A stretch of DNA of 64,000 nucleotides, from the NCBI RefSeq assembly GCF_000203815.1, contig NW_004457708.1, positions 1,240,001-1,304,000 of the forward strand, in the 5' to 3' direction. Positions 48,636 through 60,470 of the stretch are shown in pieces. The notes beneath the pieces are model-generated. The model saw only the letters and a program-made list of their open reading frames with translations. It had not been told where the DNA came from and made no database searches. Both the position numbers and the translations under genes were made by a program. The stretch comes from Cavenderia fasciculata (Eukaryota > Evosea > Eumycetozoa > Acytosteliales > Cavenderiaceae). Positions within the stretch are counted from its first letter, which is position 1, and each line of letters opens with the position of its first letter.

Positions 48636-49381
48636 CTCTGATAACGTGTATGGAGCAATGGAGTAGAACTAAACGTTTGAAGATATCGATATCGATAATT
48701 TTCACGCTCTGCCTGCTGCTCGACCTACGCCGCGTCTCCTCTCGGTGCATTGCCAAAAACATATTTTTTTGAAAAATTCACTTTGAATCGAATGAATTTT
48801 TGCCCGATTACATTACTCTCATCAAAACTCGTTTTCACCTCTTCATTAAATTAAATTAATTATAATCTACTCTAATATACTTCACACAGATATAGTAACT
48901 ACTACCTATATATATATATATATGATTCAAAATAGTTAGAGATATAATATGGATTAAATTGAAAGTTTATGAAAAGAGTACCCTCTTCCTTCTCTCTTGT
49001 CTCTTCTTTCTCTTTACATCAACTATCATCATATATTATAGTTGTTGTTGGTTTAGTTAGGGTAGGGTATTATAAGTTTACAAATAGTATTTGAATATAT
49101 AATGTTGATCAGATCCAAAAGTTGTAATAATAACAACAATGAACGAGTACATGGTGATGGATGGGATAGGCCCTACCTCTCTTTTTTTTACAATCTAAAA
49201 GGAGATCTCCTGCCCCTGAACCGAGCCGTGTTCAACCAACGCGTTGGTTGGTTTCAACGAGCAACAAACAAACAAACAAACAACCATCTTATGGTGATAG
49301 ATGAATCTTATCATATGACATTGTTCAAAAAAAAACATAGAGATTGAATAGATAGAGATAAATAGATAAATAGATAGATAG
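48636..49381. other. Divergent promoter region of rpl31 and the first DNase II-like gene
   Basis: 746 bp. A GC-richer part next to rpl31 (48690-48760) is followed by AT-rich DNA. The last 180 bp hold two perfect palindromes (GGAGATCTCC at 49201-49210 and an 18-mer at 49233-49250), a CAAA run, and a GATAGATAAATA leader that also precedes the second array member. Confidence 0.5.
49233..49250. promoter_or_regulatory. 18 bp perfect palindrome upstream of DNase II-like gene 1
   Basis: CAACCAACGCGTTGGTTG equals its own reverse complement and lies 132 bp before the ATG. A shorter relative (GTGTTCAACCACGTTGG) lies upstream of gene 2, so it may be a shared control site. The role is inferred. Confidence 0.4.
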
Positions 49382-51781
49382 ATGAACAACTATTTATATT
49401 TATTTATACTTGCAGTTGTTCTTGTTGTTGTGATTACTAGTACCACGCATGTTGTTGTTGTTGAATCAGCACCAGTAACATGTCAAAGAGATTCATTACT
49501 CACAGGACAACAGAATCAAGATGTAGATTGGTGGTTAATCATCAAGTTGTCAATGGGTGATTTATACCTCTACTATGATTCTGATATGAAAGAAGAACAA
49601 TTTTTGGTATGTATAAAACATGTAATAATAATGTATAATAAATAATAATTGTATAATAATAATAATCTAAAATATATTTTTTTAAATTTTTTGAAGCAAG
49701 GTAAATTCCTAAGATCAAGGTATAGTGCATTTGGACAAGCATTAAAAACCATTGAAGATGATGCAAATGATTATATTGGTTTTAATGATGATTTTGGACA
49801 CAGGGATGCCGAGAAAACAAATTCATTTGGTTATTATAATCATGAAAAGGGTATTATTGCTTGGGATGATAATCAAGGTATTTACATTCAACACTCGATT
49901 CCAAAGTTTCCAAATGGTGGTGGCTACTTTAAACAAAACAAGGTTGACAGATTTTTCACGATCGATCCAAAACCAGACTATCCAGATGATCAAGACAACT
50001 TGGAGTTTCTAAGGTTCGGTCTACTTGGATGGCCATGGGCCCAAGATGGAGGTGGGTATTATTCAATGCTTCCATCTAATATAATGGGTGATCGTACGTG
50101 TTCCCAAACCGGGAAGGGTATGTACCCAAAAAACCTTGCTGGGATTGGTCAAATGTTAAAGAATTTTAATTTACCTGGCAATGCACCACACCCTCAACCA
50201 CAAGATACTGCCAATATATTAAAATCAGCTACCTATGCTCAACATATATTATGTATGTCTTTGGATGCTCAAAATTGTATGTATAATATAATTATTCAAA
50301 ATGAAATCAATCAAATCAAATCAACACAATTCGATATACATATATGTTTACTTTATTTATTTTTATTTATTTTTAAAAGTTCACAAAATAATGGATTTAT
50401 TTAAAAATATGATGCCAAACAAGTGGAAAACAATGCCTGAAAAAATGTTGTTTGTAACAAAGACAGGTATACAAGAAGAGTTTGTATATAAACCTGAAGA
50501 GTATCTTACAAGAGACGGTGTATATACTTGGTCGATGGATCATAGAGGTGATGCTACAAAGAAGATTTATCTTATGGGCAAATACTTTGGACCCGATAAG
50601 AATCTTTGGAATGACGGTTTGTTTTGGGCCGACAAGTCTTGTAATCCACAAAGCAAAGATCAAGCAACAAGGGAAGCCAATCAACCATGTATTCCAACTT
50701 GGGTAGAAGGTGGTCTTTCTCCATTAACATTATCCACACACTACTACTTGGGAGCCAAATATGATCCGGAAAAATTCAAATTCCCAAAATTCACAACTAC
50801 ATTTAAACATGGAACCAAGTCACAATTATTCGCTTGGGGTGCTGGTTATGGAGAAGGAGCAGATCATAGCAAGATTGCATTTATTGAAGATCCAAATCAT
50901 CCAAATTACGATTTATGGAATGTTTGTTTTAGTGGTTCAAATTTAAAACAAACAAAGGGTTCAGTATTGGTATGTTGGTAATAATAATATTTATTTATTT
51001 ATTTATTTATTTATTTATTAATGTTATTTTGTTTTGTCTTTATTATTAGGTTTGTTTTAAAAAAGATTCATTGGTGAAAGCATTTATTAATCTTCAAGAG
51101 GGGGCACAAGAATCAATTAAAAGTTGGAGTGAAGAGACAAAGGGGGCAGATGGAAAACCATGGACGATCTATCAATCATGGGATCCAGAGGGGGACTTTG
51201 CCAAATATTATAGGTATCATAGTCCCCAATTGGCATGTAATGCTGTCAGAGGTGTCACGAATCCTCATTTATTGACACCAGAAACATTTTCAGAAGAAAA
51301 GTATGATAAGATACTACATTACACAACTATTTTCGAACACTATCTTTGGACAAGACAACCCAACCCTTCAAAAAACCCTATTACAACGTTGGAGAAATTC
51401 TATGCTGTTCATAATTTGGAAAGACCTCAACCGGCATTCACTGCTATGATGGGCAGATCCCCTCCTACAAGGAATCCAAATAAAGAATCTCCACTAAAGA
51501 AACAGAGAACAGGTCTCTCTCCAACAGAAGAGAAGAAAGAAGAGAAGAAAGAAGAGAAGAAAGAAGAGAAGAAAGTTGAACCAAAGGTAGACTCACTAAG
51601 ACAACGCTATATGAATCTTCCTAGAAACTTCAGACAAAACAAGCAACTCGAATTAAAAGCAAATGAAGCCAATACAAAACGTTTTGTTTGTGCTGGTGGA
51701 CAAGTCATTAATATAGTTGGTCAAGCTACTCATCAAGAAACTGTTGATAGATGTAATAGTCAAAATAACGGCGGTCAATAA
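49382..51781 (+). CDS. DNase II-like protein 1 with long C-terminal extension
   Basis: Four exons (49382..49606, 49697..50276, 50390-10=50380..50969, 51050..51781) give 708 aa; exon 3 runs 50380..50969. A signal peptide covers the first ~30 residues. 'DVDWWLIIKLSMGDLYLYYD' matches the DNase II opening (VDWFVVYKLP). 'GIYIQHSIPKFP' has the first active-site His (~141) and 'GADHSKIAF' the second His/Lys pair (~431, 433) of the HxK motif. 'WNVCFSGSNLKQTKGSVLVC' closes the domain as in animal enzymes. DNase II is an acid endonuclease of lysosomes. Exon 4 adds ~240 residues absent from animal DNase II. They include four copies of a KKEE/EEKK unit (51531-51573) and an end (VGQATHQETVDRCN) shared with the other two members. 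Confidence 0.9.
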
Positions 51782-52000
51782 ATAAACCAAATAAATAGGA
51801 ATAAAGGTCTACTTGATTGAAATTGGGATCAGCCACCCTGTTTCACAAAAAAAAAAAAAACCCAAACCGCCAATTCGTGTTCAACCACGTTGGCTCTCTA
51901 CCACATCACATATTAACTAGCGCACTACTATGATTATGATATTATTTAAAAGAAGATAGAGATAGACAAGATAGAGATAAATAGATAAATAGATAGATAG

Positions 52001-54653
52001 ATGAATAACTATTTATATTTATTTATACTTGCAGTTGTTGTTGTGATTACGAGTACTCATGTTGTTCAATCAGCACCAGTAACATGTCAAAGAGATTCAT
52101 TACTCACAGGACAACAGAAATCAAGATGTAGATTGGTGGTTAATCATCAAAGTTGTCAATGGGTGATTTATACCTCTACTATGATTCTGATATGCATGAA
52201 CATCAATTTATGGTATGTATATTATTTAAATAATAGGTTTGTTTTAATATATTTACTTTTGTATTTACTTTTTATTTTTCTTGAAGCAAGGTAAATTCCT
52301 AAGATCAAGGTATAGTGCATTTGGACAAGTTTTAAAAACCATTGAAGATGATGCAAATGATTATATTGGTTTTAATAATGATTTTGGTCATGAGAATCTA
52401 GCAAGGAATAATCCATTTGGTGAATATAATCATGAAAAGGGTATGATTGCTTGGGACAATACACAAGGTATTTATATTCAACATTCTATACCAAAGTTTC
52501 CAAATGGTGGTGGTTATTTGAAAAAGGTTGATAAGTTTTATACAATCGATCCAAAACCAGACTATCCAGACGATGAAGATAGTTTGGAGTTTCTAAGATT
52601 CAGTTTACTTGGATGGCCATGGGCCAATGATGGAGGTGGTTATTATACAACGTTTGCTTCTAATATAATGGGTGATCGAACATGTGCCAATACCAATTCA
52701 GGTACCTATCCATATAAACTACCCAAGATTGGTCAAATGTTAAAGAATTTTGGGTTCCCCGATGGAGTACCTCATCCTCAACCACAAGATACTGCCAATG
52801 TATTAAAATCAGCTTCATATGCACAACATATATTTTGTATGTCTTTGGATGGTACTAATTGTATGTATAATAATATATTCAAATCAAAGTTAATTAAAAG
52901 TACACAAAAGAAAGTATATATTAATTTAATTTAATTTAATTTATTTTGTTTGGTTTAAATAGTCCAAGATATAATGGCATTATTTCAAGATTTAATGCCA
53001 AACAAGTATAGTCCAATGCCAGATAATATGTTGTTTGTAACAAAGACTGGTGACTTGCAAACTAACTTTGCATATAAACAATTGAAAGATGTAGTAAGAG
53101 ATGGTGTTTATAAAAAGGTGATGCATCAAAGAGGTGATGATACAAAAAAGATTTATGCTTTGGCAAAATACCAAGGAAACAAGAATCTTTGGACTGATAG
53201 TCTGTTTATGGCAGATGAATCTTGTGATCCAGGTAATGATGATTTAGAAGTTAATCAACCATGTATTCCAACTTGGGTAGAAGATATTCCTCCATTAACA
53301 TTGACTGCATATAACCTTGGAAAGGCATTTGATCCAGCTAGATTTAAATTCCCAAAATTTACAACTACATTTGTTCAAGGTCAATCATCACAATTATTCG
53401 CTTGGGGTGCTGGATATGGAGAAGAAGCAGATCACAGTAAGATTGGTATTTTGGAAGATGAGAATCATCCCAATTATAAAATATGGAATGTTTGTTTTAG
53501 TGGTTCAAATTTACAACAAAAAAAGGGTTCAGTTTTGGTATGTTGTATAAAATACATAGTTATATATATATATAGTTAACATACATATATAATTATTTGT
53601 ATATGTTAATATTAATGTTTGTTATTTTGTTTTGATTTATTTTTAATTTAGATTTGTTTAAAAAAAGATTCATTGGTGGAAGCATTTAAAAATCTTCAAC
53701 TCAATGCACCAGATACTCAGGTGTCACCTGGATCAGGAACAGTATGGGCAGAGAATATAAGAATGCAGTCTAGGAGTTGGACAGCCAAACGATCATGGGA
53801 TCCAGAGGGAGACTTTGCAAAATATTTTAAGAGTCATAGTGCTCAGTTGGTATGTGATGCCATTCGAAATACCAAAGTGGCGAATCCAGAATCATTCAAA
53901 CCTGAAATGTTTGCAGGTCAACCAAAGGATGTACAAATACTATATACAACAATTATAGAACACTATCTATTTACTAGACAGAGTAACCCAACAAATGCAC
54001 CCATTACAACATTGGAGGATTTCTATACCGGGTTGAATTTAATAAGACCGGTTACAAATGTCCCACCTCCCATGCAAGCACGTAAACAACCACCACTCCC
54101 AACTACACATCGTCCATCAGCTGTTACCACTACACAACCAGCAGTTAAAAAAAGATTGGTGTCAGATATGGAGGCACAAACAACATCAGCTGTCAATAAT
54201 CGAAAAGAAGAAGAAGGACCACCAAAAAAGAGAATGAGATCGGAAGAGAAAAGAGCAGCTCTACAAGGTATTATTGATGATATTGATATATTCACATACG
54301 AAATCAAATCAATACAGAAATTGGTTAATTTTGGTTTAGAACAAGCTGATGATGAAGGTGTTGATGATTGGATCAAACCATACATTTTAGAAAAGAATCA
54401 AGAAATTAAGAAATTGTGTGATACATTTTATCAAGCCAAGAAATTACAAATGGAAGAGTTGGAAGCAAACACAATCCTCTATGATTGTGATGTTGAATTA
54501 CCAATTGAAACTGATACAACAAATGCTGATGGACAAGACCCACCCAAACCACAAGATACACCAATGGAAGAGGAAAAGAGTGATCCTATCATTCAACTAG
54601 TTGGTCAAACTTCAAAAAAGGATATTAACGATAGATGTAATCAATCTAAATAA
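52001..54653 (+). pseudogene. DNase II-like gene 2, first exon frame-shifted
   Basis: Homologous exons 52001..52212, 52287..52860, 52963..53537 and 53652..54653 have the family splice sites. Exons 2-4 are open and conserved: 'GIYIQHSIPKFP' and 'EADHSKIGI' keep the active-site residues. In exon 1 two A-runs are each one base longer than in genes 1 and 3 (CAGAAATC near 52120 and CATCAAAGTTG near 52145). The reading frame of the DVDWW block is therefore lost, and the exon ends in the wrong phase for exon 2. Either the gene is a very recent pseudogene, or the two bases are sequencing errors, or an unusual splice is used. The C-terminal extension (~330 residues with exon 4) has 'PPKKRMRSEEKRA', a coiled-coil stretch and the shared DRCNQ end. 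Confidence 0.7.
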
Positions 54654-54739
54654 TAAATATCATTTTATTTAATAAATAATAATATTTATTTATTTTCCAT
54701 CCTTTTGGATCTTTGCAAAAAAAAAAAAAAAAGAATAAT

Positions 54740-54761
54740 CACGTGCACAGAAAGGCACGTG
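54740..54761. promoter_or_regulatory. CACGTGC / GCACGTG inverted pair
   Basis: Two 7-mers in perfect inverted orientation with an 8-base spacer, about 150 bp before DNase II-like gene 3. Each contains the E-box CACGTG, and CGTGTTCA follows, as upstream of genes 1 and 2. A control role is inferred. Confidence 0.35.
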
Positions 54762-54908
54762 TTCAGTGGATGGCATAACGATCAATTATCTAGATGATTT
54801 ATTTAATTAAATAAAAGCATGTAAAGTTTTGAACACGTTAGCTTGTCATCGTTCATAGTTCTTGTCACTATGTTAAAAGAAGATAGAGGTAGAGATAAAT
54901 AGAGAGAA

Positions 54909-57536
54909 ATGGGTAAATCTTTATATTTATTTATACTTGCAGTTGTTCTTGTTGTTGTGATTACTAGTAACACGCATGTTGTTGTTGTTGAATCAGCACC
55001 AATATCATGTCAAAGAGACTCATTACTCACAGGACAACAGAATCAAGATGTAGATTGGTGGTTAATCATCAAGTTGTCAATGGGTGATTTATACCTCTAC
55101 TATGATTCTGATATGCATGAACATCAATTTATGGTATGTATCACACTCTCTTGATAGATATGTACATATTTACTTACAATTATTCTTTATTTTTATTTAA
55201 TTTGAAGCAAGGTAAATTCCTAAGATCAAGGTATAGTGCATTTGGACAAGCATTAAAAACCATTGAAGATGATGCAATTGATTATATTGGTTTTAATAAT
55301 GATTTTGGACATCAGAGTCAAGTAAAGAATAATCCATTTGGTGAATATAATCATGAAAAGGGTATGATTGCTTGGGACCTTGAGCAAGCTATTTACATTC
55401 AACATTCTATTCCAAAGTTTCCAAATGGTGGTGGCTACTTTAAACAAAACAAGGTTGATAAATTTTTCACTATCGATACTCAACCAGACTATCCAGACGA
55501 TGAAGATAGTTTGGAGTTTCTAAGATTCAGTTTACTTGGATGGCCACGGGCCATTGATGGAGGTGGTTATTATACAATGTTTCCATCAAATATAATGGGT
55601 AGTCGAACATGTACCAGTACCGGCCCGGGTACAATCTATCAATCAAAACTACCCAAGATTGGTAAAATGTTACAGAATTTTGGGTTCCCCGATAGTGTAT
55701 CAAAACCTCAACCACAAGATACTGCCAATGTATTAAAATCAGCTTCATATGCACAACATATATTTTGTATGTCTTTGGATGCTCAAAATTGTATGTATAA
55801 TAATAATAATATTCAAAATCAAATCAAAAAATATACGAATATTTATTTATTTATTTATTTGTGGTAATTTTGGGTTGGTTTATATAGTCCAAGATATAAT
55901 ATCATTATTTCAAGATATAATGCCAAACAAATGGAATGATATGCCAAAGGATATGATGTTTGTAACAAAGACTGGTATTCCACAACCTTATTTTTCATAT
56001 AAATTACTGAAAGATGTACAAAGAGATGGTGTTTATAAAAAGGTGATGAATCATAGAGGTGATGCTACAAAGAAGATTTATGCTTTGGCCAAATACCAAG
56101 GTACAAAAAAGAATCTTTGGGCTGATAGTCTGTTTATGGCTGATGAATCTTGTGATCCAGGTAATGATGATTTAGAGGTCAATCAACCATGTATTCCAAC
56201 TTGGGTAGAAGATATTCCTCCATTAACATTGACTGCATACAACCTTGGAAAGGCATTTGATCCAGCTAGATTCAAATTCCCAAAATTTACAACTACATTT
56301 GTTCAAGGTCAATCATCACAATTATTCGCTTGGGGTGCTGGATATGGAGAAGAAGCAGATCACAGCAAGATTGGTATTTTGGAAGATGAGAATCATCCAA
56401 ATTATAAAATATGGAATGTTTGTTTTAGTGGTTCAAATTTACAACAAACAAAGGGTTCAGTATTGGTATGTATAAATATAGTTATATATATATATATTTA
56501 CATATTAATATTAATGTTATTTGTTTTTTAGATATGTTTAAAAAAAGATTCATTAGTTGAAGCATTTAAAAATCTTCAGGTCAATGCACCAGATGCTCAA
56601 AGGTCACTTGTAACAGGTGATATTTGGGGAGAGAGGATAACTGGGCAAGTTCAAAATTGGTTAGCTAAAAGATCATGGGATCCAGAGGGAGACTTTGCAA
56701 AATATTTCCAGGATCATAGTGCAGAGTTGGTATGTAAAGCCATTAAAAATCCACTGGTGAAAGATCCAGATTCATTCGAACCTAAAATGTTTGCAAGTCA
56801 ACCATTGAACGTACAAATACTATATACAACTATTATCGAACACTATCTATTTACAAGACTAAAGAATCCAACAAATACACCACTCACAACATTGGAGGCA
56901 TTCTTGACTGAATTGGGTCTGGTCAAACCAGAAATGCCTGTTCCAGTTCCTCTACAAACACGTAAACAACCACCAATACCAATTATACATCGTGCAAATG
57001 CAAATGCAGCTATTGTAAACAACAACAAACCAGCAGCAGTTAAAAGATTGGCATCACAAACAACAAATAATCGAAAAGTAGAAGAAGAAGGACCACCAAA
57101 AAAGAGATTCAAAACTGAAGAGAAAAGAGCAGTTATAGAAGGTATCATGGATGAGATGGACGATTTCACAGAGGGGATCAAATCAATACAGAAAATGGTT
57201 GATTTTGGTTTAGAACAAGCTGATGATGATGATCCTGATTTAATCTGGATCAAACCATACTTTGTAGAAAAGAATTTACAAATCCAAAAATTGTGTGATG
57301 CATTTTATCAAGCCAAGAAATTACAATTGGAAGAATTGGCATCAAAAACTAATCTTTATGATTGTGATGATGATGTTGAAATACCAATTGAAACTGATAC
57401 AACTCCCGATGATGGACAAGACCCACCCAAACCACAAGACACAATAATGGTAGAGGAAAAGAGTGATCCTATCATTCAACTAGTTGGTCCAACTTCAAAA
57501 AAGGATATTAACGATAGATGTAATCAATCTAAATAA
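54909..57536 (+). CDS. DNase II-like protein 3 with long C-terminal extension
   Basis: Four exons (54909..55133, 55208..55790, 55888..56465, 56532..57536) give 796 aa. A signal peptide (residues ~1-30) precedes 'DVDWWLIIKLSMGDLYLYYD'. 'AIYIQHSIPKFPNGGGY' and 'EADHSKIGI' hold the DNase II active-site His and HxK. The catalytic part is closest to gene 2. The exon-4 extension (~335 residues) begins 'CLKKDSLVEAF', continues with 'SWDPEGDFAKYF' and 'YTTIIEHYLFTR' blocks present in all three genes, then a P-rich linker and the NLS-like 'PPKKRFKTEEKRA'. An acidic helical stretch 'VDFGLEQADDDD' follows, and the end is 'SDPIIQLVGPTSKKDINDR'. An NLS-like block in a secreted protein is odd; it may simply be a basic patch. 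Confidence 0.92.
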
Positions 57537-57746
57537 ATACAAATAAATACAAATAATATTATTAATTTATTTATTTCAATTCCCCTTGTATTCTTTTTAA
57601 TTTCTAGCTAAATAGATATTTTGGTATATGTTTCAAAAAATATCTATTTTTCATGATTGTTTACTATTATTGAATACCGAGTATAAGAACCTTTATTTCT
57701 ATTCATTCATCTCTTATTATACTTTTATAATAATAATAATACAAAA

Positions 57747-59900
57747 ATGTTAACATTTATATCTATTTTTCGAGTACCTTATATTAATCAATTAATTTTC
57801 ACAAATATCAAACACATTTCAAAACAAATCTATTCAACTTTAACAAAACATGATGGAACATTGAATGTATCACAAAAAGGTAGTGATATCATTACATCAC
57901 AACAACCACTTTTAGCAATGATATCACAATATGCATTACCATGGCATTTTATTAAACATTATATCAATAATAACAAAGAAGAATTATTGTTTGAAAGAAG
58001 AATGTATTCAATTACAAAATATTGTAGTCATCCAAATGCTACATTAGATACTCTTATACATCTATTAGAATGGTCACCAGATTATGATCCACAAAAGGAT
58101 TATTATGCAAGTTATTATACTAATTTAGTTGCCAGTATAGCATCGGTTGGACATGTTGCTATACTTGAACACCTTATTAAACGGTACCCAAACCTAGACT
58201 ATTATAATGCCTATGACATGGCTGCTGAAAATGGACATCTTCCCATTCTAAAGCTTCTCACTGAACAGACATCTGCTCAATCTAATGATATATCAGGTGC
58301 ACTCGATCAAGCTGCTAGAAGAGGCTATCTCGATGTTGTAACCTATATTCATCAAACTAGACCAGCATCAAGTAAATCTGAATTCTCAAATGCATTGGAT
58401 TCTGCTGGTAGTAATGGTCATTTAGATATGTTAAAGGTAACTAACTTACATATACTTATATCCCACCATATTATAATATACATTTAATTAATTTCTTTTT
58501 ATTTTTTTTAATTACTTTAGTTTCTTCTTTCAAATAGAGTAGTATTTAAATGTACTGAAAATACTGCAAATGGAGCTGCCAATAATGGTCATTTGCATAT
58601 ATTAAAGGTATCTATATAGATATTATTGATTGGTTGTTTGATAGATACAAAGATAAAAAAAAGATGATATATATATTAATATTGTATTTAATATTATTTT
58701 AGTACTTGCATGAAAACAAAATAGAAAATGTATTTTCAAAAAGATGTATGGATTTTGCATCAATGAGAGGACATTTTGAGGTTGTACAATGGTTACATAA
58801 AAATAGAACCGAGGGATGTACAGTAGCAGCATTAAATAGAGCAACAACTTTGGAATTAATTCGATTCCTTCATTTGAATCGTACAGAAGGTGCTACTACT
58901 TTGGCAATTGATAGTGCTGCTTTTTATGGTTTGGATATGGTAAAATATTTAGCTGAAAATAGAAGTGAAGGATGTACACCAACAGCTTATGAAAGTGCTG
59001 CATTGGGAAATGTTGAATTGGAAGTATTCCAATATTTACATGAGAAATTTAATTTGGAATGTACAAAACAAACATTACGTACACTGGCAAAGAACGGTAG
59101 AGTTGATGTCATTCATTATTTTAACAAACAATTTCCTACATCAAATATTTGGAAACCAAAAATTATGGATACAGCCGCTGAATATGGTCAAATTGATGTT
59201 GTCAAGGTAAATATAAAAATATAACAAACAAAAAAATATATATAAAAATATATTATTTATTAATCATTTTGTCACAAATATTAATTAATATCTCTTTTTT
59301 TTGTTTTTAAATTAATATACTATTAGTATTTACATGAAAATAGATCAGAGGGATGTACAAGGAGAGCTATGGATGAAGCATGTGGTGATGAAGGGTCACT
59401 AGAGATGGTGAAATGGCTTCATTTTAATAGAACTGAGGGTTGTTCAGCCAATGCTATGGATACCGCAGCAAGATATGGTAAAATTGATATTGTAAAGGTA
59501 ATTATAGTATAGTATTAGTTGGATCCATATATTTAGATTACCAGAATATATTTTGATCAAAAGAATATTAATATTTTTTTAAATATTTCTTTTTTTATAG
59601 TTTTTACATTATAATCGTACAGAAGGATGTTCAATTGATTCAATGGGAGCAGCTGCACAATATGGACATTTAGAAGTCATGGAATTCATTCAAGAGAATT
59701 GTGAGGACGCATATATGGCAAGCACCGTTTTCTATGACAATAGAAGTCCCTTTAGAAACTACAACAAAATCGTTCAATTTGTGTTGGACAGGAAATTGGT
59801 TGAAAAAGAATTTATCGATAAAAGACATACTGTCTATCTTGCTACCAATGCTCATTATGAGATTCTTCAATTGGTTAACCAATATATCAAACAAAATTAA
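57747..59900 (+). CDS. Dictyostelid ankyrin-type protein with NRTEGC repeats
   Basis: Five exons (57747..58436, 58521..58607, 58703..59206, 59327..59497, 59601..59900) give 583 aa. The leader 'ISQYALPWHFIKHYI' is followed by ankyrin-like helices ('AAENGHLPILKLL', 'AGSNGHLDMLK') and then a special repeat: (F/Y)LHxNR(T/S)EGCTxxAxxxAAxxGxxDxVK. All four introns are phase 0 and sit at the same repeat position, directly before the aromatic-Leu of FL/YL, so the exons contain whole repeats. The gene is the intact relative of the decayed copy at 3458-4576. The function is unknown; related proteins are numerous in dictyostelids. Confidence 0.87.
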
Positions 59901-60470
59901 AAGAATCCAATAGATGGTATTGTCACCCAAGTCCAACTGTTTTTTTTTTCCCCACGTACCACACACTTCTTTTCATCATCGTACCCCATTGGAACTGGTA
60001 ACAAAACACCCCAGCTCAAACACTATCTCTCTCTTCCCAATTAATTAAAATTAATTTATAAATATTAGCAAATCATTTGTCTCAATTAATTACAATATAT
60101 ATCAGATAATAATAATAATAAAATAATGTCAAGTCGAATTAATCTAGATTAGATTTCAAGTGTATGGGAAAAACAACAACACCAACAACAGGTCTATAGA
60201 CCTGTTACAATACCAATGTTGTTTACTCAAGTAAACAAATCTGTGACACAATCTCATTTAAAAGGTAGATTTGGTCAGTACACAAACGACTCAACTAGTT
60301 AGCATTTACTAAATTAATCATCGCACCACACCCACATGACATTGTATTTAACTCGACCAGTAACAAGCACCACCAGAACAAACAACAATAATAATAATAA
60401 TTTGAAAAGGGTTTACTCATTCTATCACTCAATTCATTTTCTATTCAGTACTGAATGAATAATATTAGAT
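59901..60470. other. Upstream region of the P450 gene
   Basis: 570 bp. A T-run (59940) is followed by a pyrimidine-rich GC-richer patch (59950-60040), an AT-rich stretch and a pair of palindromes (60188-60238). An AAT tract lies at about 60390-60402. No RNA gene is seen. Confidence 0.5.
60188..60238. promoter_or_regulatory. Two neighbouring palindromes upstream of the P450 gene
   Basis: ACAGGTCTATAGACCTGT (60188-60205) is a perfect 18 bp palindrome. TTGTTTACT-CA-AGTAAACAA (60219-60238) has 9 bp perfect arms. They lie about 230-280 bp before the ATG and could bind dimeric regulators; the function is inferred. Confidence 0.45.
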
